Source: Phymatolithon calcareum
Taxonomy: Eukaryota; Rhodophyta; Florideophyceae; Hapalidiales
Assembly: GCA_977006965.1 (NCBI GenBank)
Contig: OZ345358.1
Span: 310,001 to 374,000, forward strand
DNA length: 64,000 nucleotides
Direction of reading: 5' to 3'
Shown here: piece by piece, positions 11,344 through 21,132 of the stretch
Numbering within the stretch: position 1 is the stretch's first letter
Layout of the letters: each line of letters begins with the position of its first letter
Translations under genes and position numbers: made by a program
Notes under the pieces: model-generated
The model's database searches: none
What the model was told of the DNA's origin: nothing
What the model saw: only the letters and a program-made list of their open reading frames with translations

Positions 11344-12700
11344 ATTAAGGATCACAGACTCGTCGTTTACAATATTTCTATGAAATAGTTTCTTGGTCGA
11401 AGCAGCTTAAATGAGAAGCCCTGCTTTTTATTCCGAGTTACTCTAGCTTCTTTTCTAAAGCAGCGGCGTTTTGTATTTCTCGAGTATTTAATCAGACTTT
11501 CACTCGCTTAAGTGATCTTCACCATGAAACACTATTCCACCTATTTCAATTGAAGACAATAGCTTTTCCATCCATCATTGACAACAACTTCGCGCAGGTG
11601 TTGTACTTATTCTGACAATTGCACAGTCGTTCTTCTATTTCACACCTCGTGTTCATTGATTAACGGGCAGCCTCCATGGTATTTACTCTTGAAATATGCT
11701 GATTAAATGGCTATAGTTTTTCTTATCATTCTCTAGTGTCAACCAGATCCTTGTCGCAATGATGAGGAGGGTGCTGAAGAAAAAGTGTGTATTGAACCAC
11801 CAAAGCTCGGTTCCAGAAGCTAGTAGTTGATATCAGCCTAGTACGCTGTTATGGCACATCCAGCTCCACCGCTCTCACCGTTGCCTGACCATCGCCGTGT
11901 GCACACGTGCACCAGTGCTCCGTAAAGAGATTACATTTTTTGTGGTCGCTCGGTGCTCCATGTTGCATGTGCTGTATCAAAGCTAGAGCTGGCCTTTCAT
12001 GGGAATAGGGAATCCTACTTTCTTCTGAATAAAGACATGACATGCAGACCAAATTGGCAATCAGAGCAATCATTTATGGGCAGCAATTATTTTCACGAGC
12101 AGCTGCTTATTTTCAAAAAAAACCTGAATGAATATCGACACGAACTGTCATCTCTTCTACGGTCACCCTTGTCCGATCAGCGACCTGGCACAGTCCATCG
12201 AATGAAAAAAACGTCCTTCATCGTGGTTCCTGGACTGCGGCACGCGTTCTTATTTTACATCCAGAGTTTCCTACTTTATGGGACTGGAATCATCAAGGTG
12301 CTAAGCATGATGCCATCACTCCGCACTTTGCTTACAACTGGCGAGGCTGGGCCATGCAGCAAGAAGATCCATCGGCCCACCCCAGGGCCACTCGTGCAAT
12401 TCTTCCTCACGTTGAAATAAAGGAGATTAAATATTGAGTTTCCCTATACGAGCAGCATTCTAGACATAGTGATGGTCCCAGCTGCTCAAGAAAGCAGATT
12501 TATATGGTATATGGAAAGGAATGAACTGTGTGCGAGTCCACAGTTATATCAATATAAACTGGAAAATATAGAAATATTTTCATTATACCCATTACACACA
12601 TTTCCCGCTACACCCATCACCCGTTACACCCATTTCTAATTAACAACCCAATTCCCACTTCCCGCAAAGGTACTTCCTACCTGAACAGTATACTTATAGA
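11344..12700. other. Unassigned flank outside the inverted repeat
   Basis: Contains a 155-codon plus-strand frame (11,953-12,420) without motifs I recognise; coding status is uncertain. Confidence 0.35.
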
Positions 12701-12702
12701 GG

Positions 12703-12733
12703 CACTTCCCTATTCCCTATTCCTTATTCCCTA
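12703..12733. repeat. Short CCCTATT telomere-like seed
   Basis: About four degenerate copies of CCCTATT/CCTTATT, in the same orientation as the large array at 42,170-44,345. Similar seeds occur near 38,567 and 46,652. Confidence 0.7.
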
Positions 12734-12879
12734 ATTCGACGCTGAGCCTGAATCTGGACTCAGAATGGGACGTGCAGTAAGAGATCATGGTGTATACAAC
12801 AAATAAAGTGTCGTCAAGGTCGTCTATGACTCCACAATCCATGCACAAAGACGGCAGACGAAATGTACATGGCGAAGAT

Positions 12880-13455
12880 AAGCTCTGAACAGGTTGTTAA
12901 GGGTGGAGAAGGTGTTGAGAGAGTATGTGGACTGGTCTGAGTCGATTTGAGAGAGTTTGAAATTTTGGTCAAGGTAGTCACCTCGCTGGCGAAGAAGACG
13001 CGGGACACCGACATGACGGGGATGACGTTGTAACATGTTTTAGAGGTTGGGGAATGTGTTGGGAGAGTATGTGGACTGGTCTGAGTCGATTTGAGAGCGT
13101 TTGAAATTTTGGTCAAGGTAGTCACCTCGCTGGCGAAGAAGACGCGGGACACCGACATGACGGGGATGACGTTGTAACATGTTTTAGAGGTTGGGGAAGG
13201 TGTTGGGAGAGTATGTAGACTGGTCTGAGTCGATTTGAGAGCGTTTGAAATTTTGGTCAAGGTAGTCACCTCGCTGGCGAAGAAGACGCGGGACACCGAC
13301 ATGACGGAGATGAGTTCAAAAGACGTTCTTGATGTTGGGGAAGGTGTTGGGAGAGTATGTGGACTGGTCTGAGTCGATTTGAGAGCGTTTGAAATTTTGG
13401 TCAAGGTAGTCTCCCTCTCGGGAGGGAGGACGCGGGACACAAACATCACGATGAT
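12880..13455. repeat. Four-unit 144-bp tandem repeat
   Basis: The anchor GAGTATGT(G/A)G recurs at 12,921, 13,065, 13,209 and 13,353, exactly 144 bp apart. Units 2 and 3 are nearly identical; units 1 and 4 diverge at their outer edges. Because 144 is a multiple of three, a minus-strand frame (13,713-12,814) stays open through the array with a 48-residue Thr/Ser-rich repeat. I doubt it is coding, as it would start in the site module. The array sits just downstream of the YR-helicase gene and may be a subterminal repeat of that element. Confidence 0.85.
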
Positions 13456-13543
13456 GACCGGAAAACATGTGGAGTAGGATGGTAAAGATGATGGGACAGT
13501 GGTTATGGCGTTTGGTTGCCAGTGGAAGACGCTGAGGAGGTTT

Positions 13544-13732
13544 GTTACTTCTGGGTCCGCGTTTCCAGCCTGTTTTCGCAGGTTGTTACTTCTGGGTCCG
13601 CGCACAGAGGCCATTTGGAGGGGGTGCCCTGTACAGGCCAAAAACGCGGACCCAGAAGTAACAGTTTTAAATGGCCAAAATAGGATTTTGTCGATTGTTT
13701 GAGTAAGTGGCACATTTGGACCCAGAAGTCAC
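13544..13732. promoter_or_regulatory. Four-site repeat module 1 at the end of the YR-helicase gene
   Basis: Site a (13,544-13,561) and site b (13,585-13,602) are identical direct copies of GTTACTTCTGGGTCCGCG, 41 bp apart. Site c (13,645-13,662) is their perfect reverse complement, so b and c can form an 18-bp stem with a 42-nt loop. Site d (13,718-13,732) is an inverted copy with one mismatch. The stop codon of the recombinase-helicase gene (13,729-13,731) lies inside site d. Nested direct and inverted sites next to a tyrosine recombinase suggest recombinase binding or crossover sites, or an element terminus. This role is inference. Confidence 0.75.
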
Positions 13733-16700
13733 GAAAGAATATACCTAGGGCACGCACCCTGTCTCCCGTATTCGCTTGCACTGTGTACGTTCCTTCCCCG
13801 AACTTGTTGCATGAAACATTGCCTGCACCTTGAATACTGCGACGCTTGTACCGACTGCAGAACATTGCACTTATTCGTCCAGTGTCCTGGTTGCATGCAG
13901 CGCATGCACGCACTTCTTGTATACCTGCACCGCTCCATGTTGCAGCTACGCATGTCGTCTTCCATCATGCGCCCATACGCCGTGGGTTCCTCGCGGAACT
14001 CTCTGCTCAAGCACGTCATCACCAAACAAGCCATGCAGTATTTGGACAGCTCTCGCCCCCAGCGTCGCATTCGTTCCACTTCCTCCATCGACTGCTCTTG
14101 CGACTCCTTCCGCTTCTTCTTCGCTCTCTCCACCTCCTCCTCCGACAGTCGCTTGCTCCCGCAAACGACAACTCCACGGTCTTCAATCTGGCCCTCGCTC
14201 ACTGTCCCTCTCTTGTCCTTGCAAATGTCGCACAGCTCCACCGCGACAGAACCTACTCCACGCTCAATGCATGTGGGATAGCTTGCAAGACCTTCGAGGA
14301 ACCGTTCCATTCGAAGGCGTCGGCATTCTTTGTCATTTTCAGCCCACTCATTGAAACTTCCGACACCTTCGATCACAGCAGGCACATGTCCTCCACGTGC
14401 CCGAGACAAGTGACCACAGTGGTAGAGTACAGATACATTCGCTTTCTTCCCGTCCCGTCCACCCCTTCCGTATCCTTGCCAAAACTCAACAAGCGAGCGC
14501 GCACCACCGGCCACAATCACAGACCGAACATTCGGTGCATCTGTCCCGGTGCAGAACCCATCAGTTGCGATCATGACGGTTAACACATCCTTCTTCGCCT
14601 TCTCCCACAGCATGCTTGTCCTTTGTCTTTCACTGTCACTCAATTTGCTGTGATACTTCAACACAGAAAGGCCACGGATGGACGCCTCTTGTACTGCTTT
14701 CACAAACAGCTCAACATCCGCGATAGTTAGGCATACAACAAGCCCTCGCGCTCCTTCTCCACTGCCCGATCGACACCTAGCTACTGCCAGCCGGATTTCA
14801 ACGACAACACGTCTCTTCAGAGTTCCCATACTGCTGTCTGCAAGCCGTACGACATTTAAACAAAGGTTGGGCCGGCACGGGTCTCCACGAATCACCTCAA
14901 GTCCGTCCACATCTACTCCGCATATCGGTGCAATGCGCTCCAGCATTGCTTGCGGTGCTGTTGCAGTCAGCAACACCCGTTGACAGTCAATGCTGAGGTC
15001 GGCCATGCTCTGCATTCTTACCATGCTCGTGCGGTAGGTGTGCGCAAAAAGCGGAATGTGTGCTTCGTCGATCACAATGCGATTAAGATTTCCTTGACTT
15101 CTCAATCGGTTGGTAATACCATGCAGCTCAGGACGACCGATCTCCTCCGGTGCGAGAAGAAGAACTCTCCCCACACCGCTTCTGTACTCAGTATACTGAC
15201 CTAGGCGTTGCACACAGATACCAGCGCGCAGAAGACGGTCCTTCGTCTCGTACAGAAGCGCTCGCAGCGGCGATACCCACATGGTTACTCCAGCCTCGTA
15301 CAGAATCGGCCCCATCACAACTGCTGTCTTTCCGCAACCGGTAGCTAGAATGACAGCAACATCCGATCTTCTGCCAGCGACCGCCTCCATGGCAAACTTC
15401 TGCTCCGCCGATCGGAATTCAACGCTCGCATTTCTCGTCACCTTCCGCAGCGCATTCGTTGCATGAAAGCCATTCCCGCAAGAACCAGAACTTCTCCTTG
15501 GCGACACGTAGGAAGGAGCTGCATCTACGGATAGTATCGCATTCCCGGTGGCTTCTTCTGAAAACAGTCTTCGACAAACGTTATCGACAGACTCCGGATC
15601 ATAATTAAAGCCAGAAACACAACCTCTTGATTGTGTCACTGACTCCAATTTCTTAAAAACCCGGTCTGCCACAACATCTGCCAACACTGCCAGCTGCTGT
15701 TCCGTCATATCTTTCCCACCCGTTCCTGGACTGCTCCTCTCGCCATCTCCAGATCGCGAAGCCGTCCTCGTGCGCAACCCAATGTCCGTCTGCCACTCAT
15801 ACGACGCGAGACGGAACATCTCCACAACTTGTTCGTCTGGTTCCAAAGAGTCATCACCGAGACGACTTGATTGCGCGTAAAACAAAGTTGCTGTCCTCAA
15901 AGTATGACCAGCCTGCAGAACCGCGGCCCGATCGACGCCGTCATTATCGTCGCCAATATCTTCTCCTTCCGTCCCTTCCAGAGCCAAACACTTCGCAAGG
16001 TAAGACTCCCGACCCTTCATCTTCACGAAACCGCGCTGCCACTGACGGAACTGCGAGAAACTCAGAGGAAACTTGTACTTAGCAAACACCGTTCCGATCC
16101 GTTCGGCGACCCGTTCAGGCTTCACAACTCCGAGACAGACACTGTCCCGGAGAAGCCACCGCTCTCGCAGTATGGCTTCCCCTTCTGCACCAGCCGGAAC
16201 TTCTACCGACTGTTCCTTCATTTCCGCATACTGCACCATGACAGGGTGCACAAGCAGTAGAAACGCCTTGAACAGAAATGACGTCTCCTCGTCCAGATGT
16301 CGCGATATAAAAAAGTTTCGACATTGACGCACGCTTCGACTCTTGTTGAACTTTGGTTTGATCATCACCTCTTGGCCCCCGAAGAAGATAGCACGTTTGC
16401 AACTCGGAGTGTTCCGCAGTCCCATACTACCGATCTCCGTCCCGCGCCCAGGCCCTCCAGCGCCGAGGTGCAGTGCCGTAAGGAACAATGGAACTAGGTT
16501 TCTTGCCGCTTTAGTCCATGCATCCAGTTCGGCTGCCGGTAAGCACGGTAGCATCTCTTCGCGGATCCACCGATTACACCGACGAACAAACTCGCTGTTC
16601 CGCACGTCAGCCAAAGCCCAGTACCCTGGTACCATATTGCTCTCTTCGTCCAAGATCGATGAGCACTCCTCACGAAACCTCGGTGGCAGCATCTTCTCCT

Positions 16701-18411
16701 TCAGCAAATCAACAAAGATTGCCTTCCGAAGGTCCTTGTGCACTGACCGCACAGTACGTCCGACTGAAGGCACAATACGGTTCCCGCGGTCCACATTGTC
16801 CTCACTGTGCTCATCGTTCACATCGTCGGCCAAAACCTCGATTCCTCCCATAAACCCGCACCGACTATGAACTCCACATTTGTCGAACATATTCTCTGGC
16901 GTCTCCTCTGCTCGAACAGAGGTGCAGATCGACCGCATGTCCACGAAGACGGACAATCCGACTTTTGCCCCAGTGCACATCGCCGATTGCATCTCCGCTT
17001 CCACCTCTACACGCCTCTCTTCGTCACTGTACTTTCGCATCTCCAGAAGAGCACAGCACGACGCCGCGTATAGAATGCCCGTCACTTCCGGAGCAACTTG
17101 ACGTCCTTGCTTGAAGTGCAGGCGGTCCATCGTCTCACCGCCAACGCACATACAGGCGGCCACGGCGAAAGAGAAGAGCCTGACAGACCCTCCGGAGACG
17201 CTGCTCCTCTCGAAGAAAATTCTGCACAGCACCCGGTGCACCTTCATGCACACAGTCTCCTCGTCAGTGCCATTGTCACTTGAAAGGTCATTGAGTGCGG
17301 CCACAAGAGCAGGGCTCATCGAAATCCCGGCATACTTCTGCCTGTTTCGATGAACTCGAAGAGCCATGACAACGAGCATACGCGCGCTCCGAACATACCG
17401 GTCGAGTGATCGATCCCCACGTTGGTCGTCGTTAAGGAACTGAAACGGCTTCTTCTTCTCCAGTGTTCCGCCTGGGCTAATATCTACCAAGGTGGACCGA
17501 AAACTGTCCACCCCGCGAAACAGCTCTCGCGCATCGACAAACAGCTGCTTAACCGTTTGCGATGACGCAAGAGCAGACTCGCGACCGGCTTCCCCTAGCC
17601 GAATGAGACGCCATGCATCGCCAAGAGAGAGGCCGACAGAGTCAAGGCGCTCTTGGCACTTGGCGAGGCTGACAAAGCCGCTCTTTTCGCGATCACTTGC
17701 CGCCCGAATATACGTCGGCGATACTTCTCCAGGGTCGTATCTGGCAAGCGCAGCGGTGATGCCAGGGTCACAATCAGGGCGACAATCGATGGCGGCCTCC
17801 GCATCTTCGATGAGGAAAAGCTTTTTCGAAGATTTTTTGCGCGACAAACTTTGGCACAACGATGTTTTCAGACATCGAACTGTCTTTCGCGAAATACTTG
17901 TCTTGTGCACCATACTGGTGTGACGACGCAAAGTGCTGTCGCCCTCAAACAGAATGTCGCACTCCGGGCACAACTTGCCTTGCACAACAAGAAGACCATC
18001 GATCGGCGGAAGTTGTCCATGCCGTACGCCTCCAGTGCGATACTTCTCCCGAAGCGGGTGGCTCTTCGGAAACGACGCGGCACACCGATCGGCGGCACGC
18101 CACAATTTCGCCGCTTCGCCTTCAAAGACGGAGTGAGCACTTCTTCTCAGATGCTCAAAAAATGTCTTCCGGATCGTCATGACCTCTGCGCGGCATTCTT
18201 CTTTCGCACAAATAAAGGACGCCGTCACTGGGCAAGGGTGAATGCCGTGAGAAGAGAGCAACGCAATGTCTTCCTCCAGCATGGTGGTGCTGATTTCGGA
18301 GTCGATCCTCTCAGCTCTGGGGAACCCGACGTTTACACTACGATACCTACATAAATTTCTGCGAAATGTAACATATTTTTTTATGTTCTCGAGAAGCTTT
18401 TCTGACGACAT
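13729..18411 (-). CDS. Tyrosine recombinase / RecQ-like helicase fusion protein
   Basis: Intact frame of 1560 residues starting at ATG 18,411. N-terminus: two zinc-finger-like motifs, C68/C73/H87/H93 and C148/C151/H164/H169. Residues ~640-850 look like a YR catalytic domain: box I GGPGRGTE with R656, a basic KPKFNK segment, FSQFR with R789 (Ser where His is usual in HxxR), then QAGHTLRTATLFY with H836 and the candidate nucleophile Y845. Residues ~1000-1330 hold SF2 RecQ-type motifs: Walker A ATGCGKT (K1028), DEAH (1115-1118), LLTATAP, IATDGFCTGTD and the arginine-finger motif QGYGRGGRDG (1312-1321). The tail is Cys-rich, with a CCHC knuckle C1502-x2-C1505-x4-H1510-x4-C1515. Expected activities are ATP-driven 3'-5' unwinding and site-specific strand exchange in the nucleus. 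Similar YR-RecQ fusions are multicopy in basidiomycete genomes (from memory). With no internal stop, the copy may be recent. Confidence 0.85.
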   Translation of the reverse strand: MSSEKLLENIKKYVTFRRNLCRYRSVNVGFPRAERIDSEISTTMLEEDIALLSSHGIHPCPVTASFICAKEECRAEVMTIRKTFFEHLRRSAHSVFEGEAAKLWRAADRCAASFPKSHPLREKYRTGGVRHGQLPPIDGLLVVQGKLCPECDILFEGDSTLRRHTSMVHKTSISRKTVRCLKTSLCQSLSRKKSSKKLFLIEDAEAAIDCRPDCDPGITAALARYDPGEVSPTYIRAASDREKSGFVSLAKCQERLDSVGLSLGDAWRLIRLGEAGRESALASSQTVKQLFVDARELFRGVDSFRSTLVDISPGGTLEKKKPFQFLNDDQRGDRSLDRYVRSARMLVVMALRVHRNRQKYAGISMSPALVAALNDLSSDNGTDEETVCMKVHRVLCRIFFERSSVSGGSVRLFSFAVAACMCVGGETMDRLHFKQGRQVAPEVTGILYAASCCALLEMRKYSDEERRVEVEAEMQSAMCTGAKVGLSVFVDMRSICTSVRAEETPENMFDKCGVHSRCGFMGGIEVLADDVNDEHSEDNVDRGNRIVPSVGRTVRSVHKDLRKAIFVDLLKEKMLPPRFREECSSILDEESNMVPGYWALADVRNSEFVRRCNRWIREEMLPCLPAAELDAWTKAARNLVPLFLTALHLGAGGPGRGTEIGSMGLRNTPSCKRAIFFGGQEVMIKPKFNKSRSVRQCRNFFISRHLDEETSFLFKAFLLLVHPVMVQYAEMKEQSVEVPAGAEGEAILRERWLLRDSVCLGVVKPERVAERIGTVFAKYKFPLSFSQFRQWQRGFVKMKGRESYLAKCLALEGTEGEDIGDDNDGVDRAAVLQAGHTLRTATLFYAQSSRLGDDSLEPDEQVVEMFRLASYEWQTDIGLRTRTASRSGDGERSSPGTGGKDMTEQQLAVLADVVADRVFKKLESVTQSRGCVSGFNYDPESVDNVCRRLFSEEATGNAILSVDAAPSYVSPRRSSGSCGNGFHATNALRKVTRNASVEFRSAEQKFAMEAVAGRRSDVAVILATGCGKTAVVMGPILYEAGVTMWVSPLRALLYETKDRLLRAGICVQRLGQYTEYRSGVGRVLLLAPEEIGRPELHGITNRLRSQGNLNRIVIDEAHIPLFAHTYRTSMVRMQSMADLSIDCQRVLLTATAPQAMLERIAPICGVDVDGLEVIRGDPCRPNLCLNVVRLADSSMGTLKRRVVVEIRLAVARCRSGSGEGARGLVVCLTIADVELFVKAVQEASIRGLSVLKYHSKLSDSERQRTSMLWEKAKKDVLTVMIATDGFCTGTDAPNVRSVIVAGGARSLVEFWQGYGRGGRDGKKANVSVLYHCGHLSRARGGHVPAVIEGVGSFNEWAENDKECRRLRMERFLEGLASYPTCIERGVGSVAVELCDICKDKRGTVSEGQIEDRGVVVCGSKRLSEEEVERAKKKRKESQEQSMEEVERMRRWGRELSKYCMACLVMTCLSREFREEPTAYGRMMEDDMRSCNMERCRYTRSACMRCMQPGHWTNKCNVLQSVQASQYSRCRQCFMQQVRGRNVHSASEYGRQGACPRYILS

Positions 18412-19250
18412 TAAACATATTCTTTATCTCAATCTCTTCTACACCACAACTTCTACTCAACATGCATCACTTCAAACTTCTACACATCTAAACGACGATC
18501 GACTATCCCATGTTGCTAGCTCACATGTTCGTCGTCGGCACTTTGCAACATCGAACAGAGAAATCGGAAACACTGGTACATCCGAACGCAGAAGGTGCCA
18601 AGATCAATCTCGGATTCATGTGCATTGTGCAATGCAAGAATTAAGCTGCAGCCAATGGAATTCCGTCACGTTCACATCAACATCTCGCTCGAAAAGCTCC
18701 CCCTTACATTGCACAATGTAATTACACATGGCCCGACGTTCGATTGCTTAAATTAAATATTTCACAATTATAGTATCAATGATATCCATGTGTTCCTGCA
18801 CGCATCGTGCGCATTCCGTTGGCCATATATCTCAATCCCGGGCTCACCGTTTTAGCAAATAGAAGGCCACCATATTACAGCCGGTTATCAAAGGAATAGC
18901 CTCGTCCTCCATCTACTCTACGCGTTCGCTGGCTGACAGTACGTACGCGTCATTACACTCAAACACGTGAGTTACAGAAAAGTAGCGAATAGAAAATCAT
19001 TATTGTTCTACACTGTCCAACAAACGCAGCTTTGAATCTCCACCCTTCAAAAACAAGGCCCTATCATATAGCTTCGAAAAACGTACTTTTCAATTCCTGC
19101 TCCGCTCACCAACGTGATGCTTCTGCAGACGTACACACAGGACACTATTGCTCGCATATTCGAGATATCATTGCAACCATACTCTGGGAGTCAATGTGAA
19201 TAAATTGAACGTTGGTGGCATATGATACACCACCAATTTTTAATCCTCAT
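18412..19250. other. Upstream region of the YR-helicase gene
   Basis: No second gene. It contains the inverted pair CATTGTGCAATG (about 18,622) and CATTGCACAATG (about 18,706), which could form a stem or mark an element edge. No module like that at 13,544-13,732 is visible here, so the other end of the element is not located. Confidence 0.45.
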
Positions 19251-19258
19251 TCTACATT

Positions 19259-19400
19259 CACAATTTCCAGCACAGCTTCGCTGTGCTGGAAATTGTGCTA
19301 GCCAACCAAAACAGCTTCCCTGTGCTGGAAATGGTGCAAACCAACCACAATTCACTGATGCTTGTGCTGGAAACGGTGCTAGCCAACCACAAATCACTTA
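19259..19400. repeat. Perfect 18-bp hairpin plus GTGCTGGAAA direct repeats
   Basis: CACAATTTCCAGCACAGC (19,259-19,276) and its exact complement (19,280-19,297) flank a 3-nt loop. The right arm begins a short direct-repeat series: GTGCTGGAAA at about 19,283, 19,322 and 19,364, each followed by GTGC and GCCAACCA-like sequence (periods 39 and 42 bp). Could be a cruciform, a MITE remnant or a protein-binding cluster. Confidence 0.8.
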
Positions 19401-19570
19401 TGCCATGATGGTATTTCCAATTCGTCATATCTCAAGCAGAGTACTTGTAATTGGTGACCATACACAGAGAAACATAACGATTGGTAATAAAATCCTAAAG
19501 ATTTTTTTCATTGGTCATTTCGAAAGTATATATATTTCTTGTTATTTTCAGCGCGGTTTTTCGCGGTGAT

Positions 19571-19922
19571 GGCGCACCATCTTCTTTTTTGGGCACTATT
19601 ATGAATTGCAAGCCGTTCGAAAGGTTTCATCAAGACGAAGAGATCGGTACCAAGCGCGCAGCTCTGCGCAGACGGGAAGTTGGTGCGCCGAAAACCATGG
19701 AATCCCGTCAAAAATATATACAAATTAGTATCCTACGACAGCTGTGCTATCATAAATTTAGATTCCTATTTTCTAATAAATTTTGGTCACTGTTTCCGGG
19801 TTCTGGCGCACCATGTTCCCGTTCGCGCACACTTACGCGCTTGGTACCGTTGGAAAGCGCACGGCGAGAGCTTTCGAGCGGTTCCAGGCGCGCAATTGTG
19901 CGCGCAAGGGAAAAAATGCGCC
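19571..19922. repeat. GGTACC hairpin repeat, locus A (two hairpins and linker)
   Basis: Two 118-119-bp palindromic units, 19,571-19,689 and 19,805-19,922, each opening GGCGCACC and closing near TGCGCC. In unit 1 only the right arm keeps the conserved form (GGTACCAAGCGCG...GGGAAGTTGGTGCGCC); the left arm has drifted. In unit 2 the left arm is well preserved (ACGCGCTTGGTACC) and the right arm has drifted. The ~115-bp linker contains an A/T run and GCTATCATAAATTTAGATTC, shared with loci B and C. Repeat family of unknown function. Confidence 0.8.
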
Positions 19923-20073
19923 ATCTGGGGCCGACCGGCGAAAAAGTATCCAAAAAGTAGGCTCGAGTGCTGGGAGACTTGGATGCAGGCTGAATTTAAT
20001 GATACTTTACAATCCTGAAAATCTCATAAAATGGGCCATCTGAGAGGGTCTCGCAGAGAGGGTAAAATAGAAG

Positions 20074-20254
20074 GTGGCTCGTATCCCGCCACAAAAAATA
20101 TGTAAATTTCAACTTTGGCTCGTATCCCGCCAGCCTTAACCTGCGAAAATGATACCATTTTTACAGAGTCTCTCAGAATAATCAAAAAACCGGCGGGATA
20201 CGAGCCACTTCCCTTGTTTTTTAATTAAAATTTGTTATCCGGCGGGTTACCGTG
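20074..20254. promoter_or_regulatory. Four-site repeat module 3 upstream of the Penelope-like RT
   Basis: Direct copies of TGGCTCGTATCCCGCC start at about 20,075 and 20,116, 41 bp apart, the same spacing as in the modules at 13,544 and 21,133. Inverted copies follow: GGCGGGATACGAGCCA at 20,192-20,207 and a degenerate CCGGCGGGTTACCGTG near 20,239. The core sequence is unrelated to the other two modules, and the b-to-c distance is longer (about 59 bp against 42). Equivalence with those modules is therefore only an inference from geometry. Confidence 0.5.
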
Positions 20255-20267
20255 ATTACGTTCCAAT

Positions 20268-21002
20268 GTGCGCGAGCCAGGACGGTCCAAATGTGATCTT
20301 CTAGTTTCCAAAGACATAAGGGACATTAAGAAGATGAATGGCATTACAAAGATGGCAGACAAGAATCTCGGCGTCGTGGCAATCCATATGCACATATACC
20401 TTAATATGGCACGCGAGGACGTCGAAAACCGTCGCACGTACGGCGAAGTTTTCAAGTTTCCTGTCGACGATATTCGGTTACGCATGCGCCGTATCATCGG
20501 AACAGCGCGCGTACATCCACGTTTTGTTGCTAAATGTATGAGACTTGCGTGGGACGACCGCCAGCCGGCACCATTATATGTCATGCCAAAATTGCACAAA
20601 AAGAAGATGTTCACGTCACGGCCGGTCACTGTACAGCTCTCTTACATACTGTTACCTTTGAGCAAAGCATGTGCAGCCGCCTTGCAAACTGTTGTCGACA
20701 AGATACCGGAGATACCGAAGGACTCGAAGACCGTGGCGCAGATACTGGACGTACTCTAGTTCGAGCGTCCTGGAGTTTTCCTCAAATATGACGTGGAAGC
20801 ACTATACCCCAGTATAGATCTTCGCGATGCCATCGACACGTTGAAGGAGAACGTCCCGGTATTGAACGAGCGCGAGGGTTCCCGGCTTAAAGTTCTCAAG
20901 CTTCTGATATACAACTACTTCGCGTTCGAAGGCAAGACATACAGCCAACTTCAAGGAACCGGGACAGGGACGGCAGTTGCTCCGGCATTCGCGAACCTGT
21001 GA
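20268..21002 (+). pseudogene. Penelope-like element reverse transcriptase fragment
   Basis: One frame (frame 3) covers 20,268-21,002 with a single internal TAG at 20,757-20,759. It shows the landmarks of Penelope-like RTs in order: ITKMADKNLGVVAI (the DKNLG motif), PLYVMPKLHKKK (PKLHK), TSRPVTVQLSYILLPLSK, a kDS segment (IPKDSKTVAQIL), then KYDVEALYPSID (catalytic motif A Asp) and QLQGTGTGTAVAPAFANL (motif B). The frame ends before the motif C DD. Some DD-containing codons follow in another frame (about 21,025-21,045), so a frameshift may have cut motif C off. No GIY-YIG endonuclease domain is seen. These enzymes copy RNA into DNA during retrotransposition. This copy is truncated and inactive. 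Confidence 0.8.
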
Positions 21003-21132
21003 GGTGCTCCTGTGGGAAGCCGGCGGCTTGGAGATGACGATAATGAGCTCAAAACATGCGCTTGAAGATATACAAGGTCGACAGAAAGTCAGCTGCTTCA
21101 GTTTGTGGGGCTGGAGGACGCAAAGTGATTTT

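Noticed and set aside
12814-13713. 299-codon minus-strand frame as a repeat protein gene
   Set aside because: It is mostly four copies of a 144-bp tandem unit, starts in the site module, and has no homology I can name; kept as a repeat with coding left open.
13811-18354. Many plus-strand frames of 60-245 codons opposite the YR-helicase
   Set aside because: Antisense shadows of a long GC-rich coding region.
19805-19922. GGTACC hairpins as rho-independent terminators or CRISPR repeats
   Set aside because: Arms too long, no T-run logic, eukaryotic context, and spacers are themselves conserved.
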